DNA of 64,000 nucleotides from Flavobacterium salmonis (lineage in GTDB: Bacteria > Bacteroidota > Bacteroidia > Flavobacteriales > Flavobacteriaceae). The notes below the pieces were generated by a model that did no database searches, was not told the origin of the DNA, and worked only from the letters and a program-made list of their open reading frames with translations. The translations under genes were made by a program, and so were the position numbers. The number at the start of each line of letters is the position of its first letter. The stretch's first letter is position 1. Location: contig NZ_CAIJDP010000062.1 in NCBI RefSeq assembly GCF_903819435.1, positions 295,700 through 359,699 of the forward strand, written 5' to 3'. Shown in pieces: positions 50,695 through 59,847 of this stretch.

Positions 50695-52035
50695 ATGCAA
50701 ACTTCACTAAAAATTGCTGTTGTTGGTTCCGGACTTGTAGGATCGCTGTTGGCAATTTATCTTAAAAAAGCAGGTCACATCGTTCATGTTTATGATCGTA
50801 GTCCGGATATTCGCAAAATAAATTTTTCAGGCCGTTCCATTAATCTGGCAATGTCAAACAGAGGCTGGAAAGCCCTTGATCGTGTTGAAGTTGGAGATTC
50901 AGTTCGTGAAATCGCTATTCCTATGGATAAGCGGGCGATTCATCTGGTCGATAAACTCAATTTTCAGAATTATGGACAAGAGGGTGAGTCAATTTATTCG
51001 ATTTCAAGAGGAACACTAAACCGAAAAATGATTGATCTTGCCGAAGAAGCCGGAGCTGAGTTTTATTTTGAGGAAAAAATCTGGGATGTGACACTAAATG
51101 ATGCTACTTTGCATATTGGTGAAACTGAAAGAGGAGAGTGGGAAGAGAGGAAATACGATATGGTTTTTGGTGCAGATGGTGCCTTTTCGAGAATCCGTCA
51201 CAGGATGCAGCGTCAGAGCATGTTTAATTATTCGCAGGAATTTTTGAATATGGGCTATAAAGAATTAAATATTCCGGCCAACCCGAACGGATCACATAAA
51301 CTGGATAAAAATTCTTTTCATATCTGGCCCAGAGGTGAATATATGCTGATTGCGCTTCCTAATCTTGACGGGAGTTTTACTTGTACTTTATTTATGCCTT
51401 TTGAAGGAGAAAATTCATTTGCTTCGCTAACAGACCGAAAAATGGTAGAAGATTTCTTTGAGAAAAACTTCCCGGATTCGATTGAAGTAATTCCGAAGCT
51501 CGCAGAAGATTTCTTTAAAAATCCAACAAGTACTCTGGTTACAATGAAATGTTTTCCGTGGACATATGAAGATAAAATTGCTTTAATTGGAGATGCGTGT
51601 CACGCTATAGTTCCTTTTTATGGACAAGGGATGAATGCTGGTTTTGAAGATATTACCATATTAAATGAAATGATTGAAAAGTATGGAAATGACTGGAAAA
51701 AAATCTTTTCAGAATATCAAATTTCCCGAAAGCCAAATGCTGATGCAATTGCGGAACTTTCGTATCGAAATTTTATGGAAATGAGTACTAAAACTGCCGA
51801 TGAAAAATTTTTACTGCAAAAGAAAATAGAAAAAGTATTCTCAGATAAATACCCTGAAAAATGGATTCCGCTTTACAGTCGTGTAACTTTCAGCGATCGT
51901 CCGTATGCCGAAGCTCTGGCAATTGGAGACTTTCAGAACGGAATTATGGAAGAAGTATTACGAATGGATAACATTGAAAATATCTGGAACACTCCTGAAG
52001 TTGAAAATAAGATTTTGGAACTGCTTAAAAAATAA
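50695..52035 (+). CDS. kmo: Kynurenine 3-monooxygenase
   Basis: This FAD-dependent hydroxylase converts L-kynurenine to 3-hydroxykynurenine with NADPH and O2. The 446-residue protein starts at the ATG at 50695 (MQTSLKIAVVGSGLVGSLLAIYLKKAGH); a TTG immediately before is not needed. Class A flavin monooxygenase motifs are GSGLVGS (FAD ADP part), the family stretch FSGRSINLAMSNRGWKALDRV, VFGADGAFSRIRHRMQ (DG motif) and LIGDACHAIVPFYGQGMNAGFEDI. kynU, the next enzyme, lies 9.4 kb upstream. A shared terminator separates it from the convergent HerA-like gene. Confidence 0.95.
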   Translation: MQTSLKIAVVGSGLVGSLLAIYLKKAGHIVHVYDRSPDIRKINFSGRSINLAMSNRGWKALDRVEVGDSVREIAIPMDKRAIHLVDKLNFQNYGQEGESIYSISRGTLNRKMIDLAEEAGAEFYFEEKIWDVTLNDATLHIGETERGEWEERKYDMVFGADGAFSRIRHRMQRQSMFNYSQEFLNMGYKELNIPANPNGSHKLDKNSFHIWPRGEYMLIALPNLDGSFTCTLFMPFEGENSFASLTDRKMVEDFFEKNFPDSIEVIPKLAEDFFKNPTSTLVTMKCFPWTYEDKIALIGDACHAIVPFYGQGMNAGFEDITILNEMIEKYGNDWKKIFSEYQISRKPNADAIAELSYRNFMEMSTKTADEKFLLQKKIEKVFSDKYPEKWIPLYSRVTFSDRPYAEALAIGDFQNGIMEEVLRMDNIENIWNTPEVENKILELLKK

Positions 52036-52047
52036 TTGCATTAAAAA

Positions 52048-52090
52048 CAATTACAATGTCAATCTGTTTTTTGACATTGTAATTGATTTG
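52048..52090. terminator. Bidirectional terminator between kmo and HerA-like gene
   Basis: CAATTACAATGTCAA (52048-52062) and TTGACATTGTAATTG (52071-52085) form a perfect 15-base stem with loop TCTGTTTT, followed by a T-rich tract. It lies between convergent genes. Confidence 0.85.
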
Positions 52091-52093
52091 TTT

Positions 52094-53611
52094 TTATTTT
52101 TTAAATATTTTAGTTAGGACGCCAAAAACGCCACGAATAAATGTAGCACTCGTTACAACTTTCAAAACCGATTTTCCAACAACACTCGCCGTACTTGGTT
52201 CTGCTTTTGATGCTCTTGTCGGAGCCTGTTCTTCCTGTTCGGCAGCAGCCTGAGCAGCTTCATCAATTTTCTTGTTTAGGATTTCATAAGCACTTTCTCT
52301 GTCAATTTCTTCAGCGTATTTTTTAACTAATTTAGATTTATTGTTAATGTTGTCAATTTCATCTGATGTTAAAATATCCATTCGGCTTTGTGGAGCACGC
52401 ATCATAGTCGCTACAAGAGGAGTAGGGGCTCCTTTTTCGTTTAAAGCAGTTACGAGCGCTTCTCCTATGCCTAAGCTAGTAAGCAATTCGTCAGTTTTAT
52501 AATATTCAGAAGTTGGGTAATTATCAGCTGTTTTTTTGATTGCTTGTCTGTCATTTGCTGTAAATGCCCTAAGCGCATGCTGAATTTTTAAACCTAATTG
52601 AGCCAAAACCCCACTCGGTACGTCCATTGGATTTTGTGTTATGAAATAAACACCAATACCTTTTGATCGAATCAATTTTACAATGGTTTCAATTTGGTCT
52701 AAAAGCGCTTTGCTGGCTTCGCTGAAAATCAAATGAGCTTCATCAATAAAAATAATCAGTTCTGGTTTTTCAGCATCTCCTTTTTCAGGCATTTGTTGAT
52801 AAATTTCGGCCAATAAACTTAACATGAAAGTAGAGAATAATTTGGGTTTGTCCTGAATATCCGTCAGGCGGATAATATTTATATACCCTTTTCCATTTTC
52901 ATCTATTCGCATCAGATCATCAATTTCAAATGATAATTCTCCAAAAAACAAATCACCTCCCTGTTGTTCGAGTTCAATGATTTTTCTTAAAATAGTTCCG
53001 GTTGTAGAGGTGGAGATTTTGCCGTAGTTTTCTTCAATTTCTTCTTTACCTTCTTCCGTAATATAATTGATGACTTTTTTGATGTCCTTCAGATCTAATA
53101 AAGGCATTTTATTATCATCGCAATATTTAAAAATGACAGCCACTACACCAGCTTGAGTGTCGTTTAAATCTAAAATTCTGGAAAATAATACAGGACCAAA
53201 CTCAGAAACAGTCGAACGAAGCCGCACACCATCTTGTTTAGATAATGACATTAATTCAACCGGGAAAGAACTAACATTGTAAGGTATGTTTATTTTAGTA
53301 TGACGTTCGGCAATAAAGTCTTCCTCTATTCCTTCTTTTGCAATACCGCTAAAATCACCTTTTATATCCATCATCAAAACAGGGATTCCGGCATTTGAAA
53401 GCTGTTCTGAAAAAATCTGAATCGTTTTTGTTTTACCAGTTCCGGTTGCACCCGCAATCAGACCATGTCGGTTTAAGGTTTTTAAAGGGATTTTTACATG
53501 AGCTTCTGCAATTGCATTTCCGTCAAGAATTGCACCCCCCAGTGTAATGCTGCCGCCTTTAGATGAATATCCATTGTTTATATCTTCAATGAAATTGTCT
53601 TTTTTATTCAT
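52094..53611 (-). CDS. HerA/DUF853-like P-loop ATPase
   Basis: The 505-residue protein has a Walker A motif GATGTGKTKT near residue 55, Walker B in ELIIFIDEAHLIF, and the sensor-like region YFITQNPMDVPSGVLAQLG. This is the HerA-type helicase/FtsK-fold group annotated DUF853, a family of hexameric ATPases whose DNA role is inferred. The C-terminal part has an acidic/Ala-Gln-rich linker (DEAAQAAAEQEEQAPTRASK) and ends in a basic segment. NurA nuclease, the usual HerA partner in archaea, is not present nearby. Monocistronic. Confidence 0.85.
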   Translation of the reverse strand: MNKKDNFIEDINNGYSSKGGSITLGGAILDGNAIAEAHVKIPLKTLNRHGLIAGATGTGKTKTIQIFSEQLSNAGIPVLMMDIKGDFSGIAKEGIEEDFIAERHTKINIPYNVSSFPVELMSLSKQDGVRLRSTVSEFGPVLFSRILDLNDTQAGVVAVIFKYCDDNKMPLLDLKDIKKVINYITEEGKEEIEENYGKISTSTTGTILRKIIELEQQGGDLFFGELSFEIDDLMRIDENGKGYINIIRLTDIQDKPKLFSTFMLSLLAEIYQQMPEKGDAEKPELIIFIDEAHLIFSEASKALLDQIETIVKLIRSKGIGVYFITQNPMDVPSGVLAQLGLKIQHALRAFTANDRQAIKKTADNYPTSEYYKTDELLTSLGIGEALVTALNEKGAPTPLVATMMRAPQSRMDILTSDEIDNINNKSKLVKKYAEEIDRESAYEILNKKIDEAAQAAAEQEEQAPTRASKAEPSTASVVGKSVLKVVTSATFIRGVFGVLTKIFKK

Positions 53612-53998
53612 ATTTTAGTTGTAATTTAGATGATTATAAGAGAATTGCTTGGTTTTTTGGTTCTTTTCTTAGCTTTTATTGGTTTTTTTTAACAGGAAAA
53701 CAGGCTTTTTTATTGAAAATAATATAAAAAATAATTTCGCAGGTTTTTAAGAAGATAACAAAGGAATATTTGAATATTTACTAAAACGTTGTAATTTTTC
53801 TATAAATTACCCATTTTTTTGGTTTATCAAAAAAAATACTCGGCCAATTTAATGAGATCTTTTGTAATTCCAAGTTAAATTTCATTCAATTAAATTAAAA
53901 AAAGTTTTTTTATTTAAACTAAAAATATAAATTTGCTCCTCTACAAGTTAAATATAACTAAAAATAAAAATTATTTAAAACTATTAAAATTAAAAAAA
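53612..53998 (+). promoter_or_regulatory. Promoter region of the TonB operon
   Basis: This 387-base very AT-rich region separates the divergent HerA-like and exbB genes. TAAATTTG at 53928-53935 is an exact TAnnTTTG match; the -33 area is a T run (53904-53911) without TTG. The start would give a leader of about 55-60 bases to the exbB ATG. No other structure is evident. Confidence 0.55.
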
Positions 53999-54823
53999 AT
54001 GGCAAACGTTAAAGTTAAAAAAGAAAGCACTTCAAATGGAGGAGGGATGGTTTCAGGAATCATTATTGTAGCATGTGTTTTTGTTGGTTGGTTAATCTGG
54101 AAATTCGTTATGGGAGCTCCTGCTAACTTTGAAGGAGGAAACGCTGAAACAGGTCATCCATTGAATACTTTAGGTATGGTTTATAAAGGAGGTTTCATTG
54201 TACCAGTATTATTAGGTATGTTTTTAATGGTTGTTGTTTTTTCTATTGAAAGATTTTTTGTTATTTCAAAAGCTGCTGGTAAAGCTAATTTAGATGCATT
54301 TATGAAAAATGTACAAGGAAGCATCAAAGAAGGTAACATTGAAGCTGCTATCGCATCATGCGACAAACAACAAGGTTCAGTTGCAAATGCAATTAAATCT
54401 GCTTTGATTAAATACCAAGACGTTAAAAAAGAAGGTTTCAATAGTGAAGAAGCTTCAGAAGTAATCCACAAAGAAATCGAAGAGGCAACTTCATTAGAAA
54501 TGCCAATGTTAGAGAAAAATATGACTATTATTTCTACTTTAGTATCATTAGGAACTTTAGGTGGATTGTTAGGAACTGTATCAGGGATGATTAAAGCGTT
54601 TGGTGCGTTGGCTTCTGCAGGAACTCCAGATCAGGCTGCTTTAGCAACAGGTATCTCTGAAGCACTTATTAATACTGCAACAGGTATCTCTACTTCAGTA
54701 TTAGCAATCGTTTCTTATAACTTCTTTACTGCTAAAATTGACGATTTAACTTACTCAATCGATGAGGCTGGTACTACAATCGTAAATACTTACAGAAAAT
54801 TCAGAGGAAGCTTAAGACAATAA
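53999..54823 (+). CDS. exbB: MotA/TolQ/ExbB proton channel protein
   Basis: ExbB forms the proton channel with ExbD that energises TonB. Starting at the ATG at 53999 (MANVKVKKESTSNGGG) the protein has 274 residues, with an N-terminal membrane helix (MVSGIIIVACVFVGWLIWKF), a second near residues 60-82 (FIVPVLLGMFLMVVVFSIERFF), and the conserved MotA/TolQ block MTIISTLVSLGTLGGLLGTVSGMIKAF with TGISEALINTATGISTSVLAIVSYNFF. An earlier ATG at 53933 overlaps the -7 box and is rejected. It is the first gene of a seven-gene operon. Confidence 0.95.
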   Translation: MANVKVKKESTSNGGGMVSGIIIVACVFVGWLIWKFVMGAPANFEGGNAETGHPLNTLGMVYKGGFIVPVLLGMFLMVVVFSIERFFVISKAAGKANLDAFMKNVQGSIKEGNIEAAIASCDKQQGSVANAIKSALIKYQDVKKEGFNSEEASEVIHKEIEEATSLEMPMLEKNMTIISTLVSLGTLGGLLGTVSGMIKAFGALASAGTPDQAALATGISEALINTATGISTSVLAIVSYNFFTAKIDDLTYSIDEAGTTIVNTYRKFRGSLRQ

Positions 54824-54875
54824 TTAATTTTTGATATTAATTTTAGATTAATTATCAAAATAAAATAAAAAGAGA

Positions 54876-55508
54876 ATGGCTAAAATAAAAATGAAAAAAA
54901 AGTCAACATCGACAGATATGACTGCCATGTGTGATGTTGCGTTCCTTTTGCTTACGTTCTTTATTTTGACCGCTACTGCTAAAGTGCCTGAAGCACTTCC
55001 AGTTGATACGCCTTCATCTACTGTGTTAACTAAATTGCCGGATTCTGATTTGGCTATTATTTCAATAGGTAAAGGAAAAGACGGGAAAAGCAAAGTGTTT
55101 TTTGATTTAAAAGGAAGAGAATTGCGTAAACAAACTCTTGAGGGTATGGGTGCGAAATTAGGAGTTGCTTTTTCAGAGGAGGATAAAACTAAGTTTTCGT
55201 TAATGGACGACTTTGGTGTGCCGCTTGCAAATCTAAAGCAAATCATTGATATGAAGGCTGCAGAGAGAACTAAGACAAATCAGCCTGGAATTCCAATTGA
55301 CTCTTTAAACAATCAGCTGAAAGAATGGCTTTTGGTTTCAAGAAGAGCTGCAATTGATTTAAGTGGAGGTACTAAAGAATTGCAGATTGCAATAAAAGGG
55401 GATGCAAAAGAAGATTATCCACAAATCAAAAAGATTATGGATATTTTGCAGGATCAGAAAATCAATTCCTTTAACTTGGTTACAGGTATGAGAGGTAAAG
55501 ACTTTTAA
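54876..55508 (+). CDS. exbD: ExbD-family biopolymer transport protein 1
   Basis: The 210-residue protein has a short basic N-terminus, one transmembrane helix (AFLLLTFFILTATA) preceded by TDMTAMCDV, where the Asp is the conserved protonatable residue of ExbD/TolR, and a periplasmic domain. Length and two-gene arrangement (this and the next) match Bacteroidota Ton systems, where two ExbD proteins are normal. 52 bases separate it from exbB, and 19 from the second exbD. Confidence 0.93.
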   Translation: MAKIKMKKKSTSTDMTAMCDVAFLLLTFFILTATAKVPEALPVDTPSSTVLTKLPDSDLAIISIGKGKDGKSKVFFDLKGRELRKQTLEGMGAKLGVAFSEEDKTKFSLMDDFGVPLANLKQIIDMKAAERTKTNQPGIPIDSLNNQLKEWLLVSRRAAIDLSGGTKELQIAIKGDAKEDYPQIKKIMDILQDQKINSFNLVTGMRGKDF

Positions 55509-55527
55509 TTAAAAAATATACACTAAA

Positions 55528-56070
55528 ATGGCTGAATTAAATACCGGCGACGGTGGCGGCGGAAAAGGTGGTAAAGTAAGAAGTAAAAAGCAAAATTCAA
55601 AGGTCGATTTAACGGCAATGGTAGATTTGGCTTTCTTATTGATCACATTCTTTATGTTGACCACGACGTTGTCTAAACCACAAGCGATGCCGCTAGGTTT
55701 GCCAGATAAAGACGAAAAAACGGATAACAAGTTTAAAGTCGATGAGAAGAGAACTATGACGATTATAATGGGTGAGAATAATAAGCTTATCTATTATATG
55801 GGATTAATTGATACTCCTATTGCTGGACCTAAAGATATAGCTTACGGAAAAGACGGAATCCGTAAAGTATTATTGTCAAATAAAAAATCAGTACTTGAGT
55901 ATACTGGCGATAAGACTAAAGGGATTATTGTCATCATCAAGCCAGGTAAAAAATCGAAGTATAAGAATCTTGTTGACATTTTAGATGAAATGGCAATTTC
56001 AGGTGTTGAAACTTATGCTATTGTTAATGATTTTCTTCCTAAAGAAACAGAATTGTTAGAGAAAAAATAA
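55528..56070 (+). CDS. exbD: ExbD-family biopolymer transport protein 2
   Basis: The 180-residue second ExbD has an N-terminus of Gly/Lys (GDGGGGKGGKVRSKKQNSK) that probably stays in the cytoplasm, then DLTAMVDLAFLLITFFMLTTTL, the transmembrane helix with the conserved Asp, and a periplasmic domain ending in DILDEMAISGVETYAIVND. It differs clearly from the first ExbD in sequence and length, so the two are likely to be non-identical partners of the same channel. Confidence 0.93.
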   Translation: MAELNTGDGGGGKGGKVRSKKQNSKVDLTAMVDLAFLLITFFMLTTTLSKPQAMPLGLPDKDEKTDNKFKVDEKRTMTIIMGENNKLIYYMGLIDTPIAGPKDIAYGKDGIRKVLLSNKKSVLEYTGDKTKGIIVIIKPGKKSKYKNLVDILDEMAISGVETYAIVNDFLPKETELLEKK

Positions 56071-56104
56071 TTTTATTTTTTTAATAACCTAATAATCAAT
56101 AAAA

Positions 56105-56908
56105 ATGAAATTAGATATTATAAAAAATCAGTGGCTTGATATCGTATTCGAAGGACGTAATAAGATATATGGTGCATATGAGTTAAGAAAATCAAATACT
56201 AAAACTACGGTAAGAGCACTTATCATTGGTTCTATTGTTTTTAGCTTAGCTGTAGCTGCTCCTCTTATTATGAGTTTAATACCTGATTCTGGTGATGAGG
56301 AAGTGTTAGCTAACGAGATTAAGCTGACTAAAATAAAACTGCCTCCAAAAAAAGAGGAAGTAAAGCCTAATACGCCACCGCCGCCACCACCACCGCCAAA
56401 AGTTGATCAGGTGAAATTTGTGAAACCTGTAGTAGCTAAAACTGAAGAGATTACTGAAGAGCCACCAAAAATTGTGGATCTTAAAGAAAAGAAAATCGGT
56501 TCTGAAACTATTAAAGGTGACCCGGATGCAGTTTTAACTGTTGATGAACCAGTTGGTAAAGGACCGGTTGCTGAAATCGTACAAGAAGATAATAACGTAT
56601 ATAACACGGCTGGTATCGAAGTAAAACCGGATTTCCCTGGAGGGATGGAAAAATTCTACAAATTCGTAGGAAACAATTACAAGACTCCTGAAGAAGAAGG
56701 TTTAAAAGGTAAAGTATATGTTACATTTGTAGTTGAGAAAGATGGTTCACTAACTGATATTAAAGTTTTAAGAGATATCGGATACGGGACTGGAGCTGAA
56801 GCTATCAGGGTTTTGAAAAAATGCCCTAAATGGACTCCTGGTGAACAAAATGGTAAAAAAGTAAGGGTACTTTATTCTCTTCCTATTACAATTCAATCTG
56901 CAGAGTAA
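56105..56908 (+). CDS. tonB: Energy transducer TonB
   Basis: TonB couples ExbB/ExbD proton flow to outer-membrane receptors. The 267-residue protein has a cytoplasmic start (MKLDIIKNQWLDIVFEGRNKIYGAYELRKS), a transmembrane helix near 37-58 (ALIIGSIVFSLAVAAPLIMSL), a Pro/Lys linker with an eight-Pro run at about 90-97, and a C-terminal TonB domain (about 165-265; GIEVKPDFPGGMEKFYKFVGNN, GKVYVTFVVEKDGSLTDIKV, YSLPITI). Linker blocks PPKVDQVKFVKP and ETIKGDPDAVLTVDEPVG (from residue 134) reappear in swapped order in the mosaic VIT protein. Its stop overlaps the next ATG. Confidence 0.96.
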   Translation: MKLDIIKNQWLDIVFEGRNKIYGAYELRKSNTKTTVRALIIGSIVFSLAVAAPLIMSLIPDSGDEEVLANEIKLTKIKLPPKKEEVKPNTPPPPPPPPKVDQVKFVKPVVAKTEEITEEPPKIVDLKEKKIGSETIKGDPDAVLTVDEPVGKGPVAEIVQEDNNVYNTAGIEVKPDFPGGMEKFYKFVGNNYKTPEEEGLKGKVYVTFVVEKDGSLTDIKVLRDIGYGTGAEAIRVLKKCPKWTPGEQNGKKVRVLYSLPITIQSAE

Positions 56909-57138
56909 TGTTAAAGAATATATTGGATAATATTCAGAAGAAATCGCTCAAAGAGCGATTTCTTCTCGTTTTAGGAATATTGTTTTTTTTGATTTATCTT
57001 GTACTGGGTTTAATGATTATGTTTTGGAAAAAATTACCATTAAACATGGATCCTATCTATAGATATGCATTTGGTATTTTGTTAATAGTATATTCTGGGA
57101 TACGATTTTTAAGATTAATAAATTCTAAAACTGAATAA
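56908..57138 (+). CDS. Small two-helix membrane protein in the TonB operon
   Basis: The 76-residue protein has a basic N-terminus (LKNILDNIQKKSLKER), hydrophobic segments FLLVLGILFFLIYLVLGLMIMF and YAFGILLIVYSGIRFL, and a short tail. Its ATG overlaps the tonB stop codon (TAATG) and the next gene starts 1 base after its stop, indicating translational coupling. I do not recognise a family; a membrane accessory of the Ton complex is a reasonable guess from context only. Confidence 0.7.
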   Translation: MLKNILDNIQKKSLKERFLLVLGILFFLIYLVLGLMIMFWKKLPLNMDPIYRYAFGILLIVYSGIRFLRLINSKTE

Positions 57139-57139
57139 C

Positions 57140-58066
57140 ATGTTAAAAAATGTTAAAATTTTGGCTTTGATTGTTTTTATCTTTTTGTTTGCGATGTGTA
57201 ACCAAAAAAGTAAAAACGATTCGAACAAGGAAACAATTTTAAAGGGATCTATAGAAGTTACTGTCGATGAAACGGTTAAGCCAATTATAGATGATCAGGT
57301 TGCTGTTTTTGAGGGAACATACTATGATGCTAAAGTTGTTGTTAAAGCTAAATCGGAGGCAGAGCTAATCAATGATTTGTTGAATGAGAAGACAAAGGTT
57401 GTTGTTACAGCGAGAGATTTAACTAAGGAAGAAACAGATAAATTTGTAAAACTCAAGATAAACCCTAGAATTACTCCATTTGCCAGTGATGCTATTGCTT
57501 TTATTTCCAATAAAAGCAATAATGATACTTTGATTGCGTTAAAAACTGTAATTGATTTTATGAAAGGAATATCTAATCCTCAAATAAAAGGATTGGTCTT
57601 TGATAACCCCAACTCTAGCACAGTAAGGTTTATGAAAGATTTGGCTAAAGTTAAGGATATACCGGCTAAGAGCGTTTTTTCATTTAAGACCAATGAAGAA
57701 GTTATTAAATTTGTATCTGAAAATGATGGTATGATTGGTGTTGTTGGGGTTAATTGGCTATCTCAGCCATCACCGGAAATGCAGAATATTATTCATGATT
57801 TGAATGTTTTGAGTGTTAAAGGATTAAATAGTAATAAATATTATAGCCCAACCCAAAATGATATTGCAGAAGAAAAATATCCTCTGGCACGTAAATTGTT
57901 TGTCATAAATTGTCAGGGATATTCAGGATTAGGAATGGGCTTTGCTTCATTCATAGCAGGAGACATTGGACAGCGTATTGTTCTAAAATCAGGTTTAATG
58001 CCAGTTCGAACTCCTGGTAGAAAACTGGAAATTAGAAATAAAATTATAAACGATAAAGAAAATTAA
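57140..58066 (+). CDS. PstS-like substrate-binding lipoprotein
   Basis: The 308-residue lipoprotein (signal MLKNVKILALIVFIFLFAMC, lipobox FAMC) has a type II periplasmic-binding fold of the phosphate-binding group: ILKGSIEVTVDETVKPIIDDQVAVFEGTYY at the start, KVVVTARDLTKEE, DAIAFISNKSN, and YPLARKLFVINCQGYSGLGMGFASFIAGDIGQRIVLKSGL at the end. No Pst permease or ATPase genes are nearby, and its place in a TonB operon is a recurrent Bacteroidota arrangement as I recall it. Phosphate binding itself is not proven by the sequence. Confidence 0.83.
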   Translation: MLKNVKILALIVFIFLFAMCNQKSKNDSNKETILKGSIEVTVDETVKPIIDDQVAVFEGTYYDAKVVVKAKSEAELINDLLNEKTKVVVTARDLTKEETDKFVKLKINPRITPFASDAIAFISNKSNNDTLIALKTVIDFMKGISNPQIKGLVFDNPNSSTVRFMKDLAKVKDIPAKSVFSFKTNEEVIKFVSENDGMIGVVGVNWLSQPSPEMQNIIHDLNVLSVKGLNSNKYYSPTQNDIAEEKYPLARKLFVINCQGYSGLGMGFASFIAGDIGQRIVLKSGLMPVRTPGRKLEIRNKIINDKEN

Positions 58067-58077
58067 TTACAATAGAG

Positions 58078-59745
58078 ATGAATAAATTTAAAATTTTTAG
58101 TCTTGCCTTAGTTGCTTCAGTTTCTGTTGCAAAAGCGCAAGATATCAAAGAAGCTAAAAAAGCAATTGATGCAGAGCAATTTCAAAAAGCAAAATCATTG
58201 CTGAAATCTATCATCAAAGCTAAACCTTCTGATGGAGAAGCAAATTTTGTTTTAGGAAATATATATTTAAATGAAAGTGTTGTTGACTCTGCTAAAATCT
58301 ATTATTTAAATGGATTAGAGGCAGCCGACAAAAAGAATTTAAATTATATAGGATTAGGACAAATAGATCTTGATGAGAAAAATACGGCAGCTGCTCAGGC
58401 AAACTTCGGTTTGGCAACAAAAGATATGAAACGTAAAAGTGTAGATGAATTTATTTACATTGGTAGAGCATATATAAATTCTGATAATCCGGATTATGCT
58501 AATGCTGTTGCTGTATTGCAACGTGCTTTGGCAGTTGAACCACAAAATGCAATTGCACTTTTAACAATAGGAGATGCTTATTATGGCGCAAATAACCAAA
58601 ACGATGCTTATAAGGCTTACCGTGATGCATTTACTGCAGATCCAACACTTTTAAGAGCAAAAATGCAATTAGGGGTTTTATTGAAAGGTGCTAAATCATA
58701 TGATGAAGCGATTAAATCGTTTAATGAGGTTATTGCTTTAAATTCTAATTATGGTCCTGTTTACAGAGAATTAGCAGAAACTTATTATAAGTGGGCCAGA
58801 AATAAGCCTTCTACAGCTAAAGTAAATTTACAAAATGCAATTACAAATTATGAGAAATACCTGAGTCTAACTGATTACTCTTTAGATTCTAAAATGCGTC
58901 ATGCTGATTTCTTGATTTTAGTGAAAGATTATAAAAAACTTGAAGAAGTTGCGAACAAAATGATTGCAGAGAATAAAGTAAATCCTAGAATTTTTAGGTA
59001 TTTAGGATATGCTGCTTACGAAAACGGCAATGCTGATGTAGCAATTAAATCTATAGAAGATTTTATTAAAACGCCTACAAACAAAGTGATTGGTAGAGAT
59101 TATTTGTATTTAGGGTTATCTAAAATTAAAAAAGGAACAAGCGCAGAAGGTGTTGTTGACCCAGCTGCTTTTGATGCTGGATTAGCTGATATCAAAAAAG
59201 CGATTGAATTAGAACCATTAGTTGTAGAAGAACTTGCTGATTTTGGGAAAGCCTTATTTGGTAAAAAACAATATACTCAGGCGGCTGCTATTTTTGAACT
59301 TGGAGCAGCTAATACAGAATCTAAAAATTATTTAGATGATGCAGTTTATTATGGTATTTCTGTTTATTATGGTAATGCAAGTAAACCAGCTGAAGGTCGT
59401 GATAAAACAGCTTTGTCAAACGCAGATGCTACTTTTGATAAAATTTTAGTTGCTTCACCTACCTATGATGAGGCTTATTTATATAAAGGAAGAATTAACA
59501 GCTTATTAGACAAAGATGATTTAATTATTAAAAATTACACTGAGTATGCTAATAAAGCTACAGCTAAAGGACCAGAAGAATTGGCTAAGCCTGCTACTGT
59601 GAAGAAAGTTGTTGAATCTTACAATGCAATTGGTGCGGCTTATGCAAACACTGACAAAGCTAAAGCTATCGAGTATTTTAATAAAACTTTAGTTTTAGAT
59701 CCTGCAAATACATATGCTGCTCAATCTGTTAAATCTTTGAAATAG
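58078..59745 (+). CDS. Periplasmic tetratricopeptide repeat protein
   Basis: The 555-residue exported protein (signal MNKFKIFSLALVASVSVAKA) is built of TPR units from about residue 20 to the end: AEQFQKAKSLLKSIIKAKPSDGEANFVLGNIYL, NALVAVLQRALAVEP-like VAVLQRALAVEPQNAIALLTIGDAYYG, SYDEAIKSFNEVIALNSNYGPVYRELAETYYK, and KAIEYFNKTLVLDPANTYA at the C-terminus. It ends the TonB operon and could scaffold envelope complexes; direct partners are unknown. A terminator follows 25 bases after the stop. Confidence 0.9.
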   Translation: MNKFKIFSLALVASVSVAKAQDIKEAKKAIDAEQFQKAKSLLKSIIKAKPSDGEANFVLGNIYLNESVVDSAKIYYLNGLEAADKKNLNYIGLGQIDLDEKNTAAAQANFGLATKDMKRKSVDEFIYIGRAYINSDNPDYANAVAVLQRALAVEPQNAIALLTIGDAYYGANNQNDAYKAYRDAFTADPTLLRAKMQLGVLLKGAKSYDEAIKSFNEVIALNSNYGPVYRELAETYYKWARNKPSTAKVNLQNAITNYEKYLSLTDYSLDSKMRHADFLILVKDYKKLEEVANKMIAENKVNPRIFRYLGYAAYENGNADVAIKSIEDFIKTPTNKVIGRDYLYLGLSKIKKGTSAEGVVDPAAFDAGLADIKKAIELEPLVVEELADFGKALFGKKQYTQAAAIFELGAANTESKNYLDDAVYYGISVYYGNASKPAEGRDKTALSNADATFDKILVASPTYDEAYLYKGRINSLLDKDDLIIKNYTEYANKATAKGPEELAKPATVKKVVESYNAIGAAYANTDKAKAIEYFNKTLVLDPANTYAAQSVKSLK

Positions 59746-59769
59746 TAAAGATTTTATATTACTAAATAT

Positions 59770-59803
59770 AAACCGGTAGTTCTTTGAGCTATCGGTTTTT
59801 TTA
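59770..59803 (+). terminator. Terminator of the TonB operon
   Basis: AACCGGTAG (59771-59779) pairs with CTATCGGTT (59789-59797; one G-U pair) around a 9-base loop, followed by a T7 run. Confidence 0.8.
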
Positions 59804-59822
59804 TGTTCCGTATTTAATTAAC

Positions 59823-59830
59823 TATCTTTG
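59823..59830 (+). promoter_or_regulatory. -7 box of queE promoter
   Basis: TATCTTTG matches TAnnTTTG exactly and lies 17 bases before the queE ATG. The longer word ACTATCTTTGCACTTTA is shared with the region before the DUF3109 gene at 12226-12242. No clear TTG box is upstream. Confidence 0.5.
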
Positions 59831-59847
59831 CACTTTAAAATAAAATA

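Noticed and set aside
53933..53998. Longer N-terminus for ExbB.
   Set aside because: The ATG overlaps an exact -7 box and encodes Lys/Asn-rich translation of AT-rich leader DNA.
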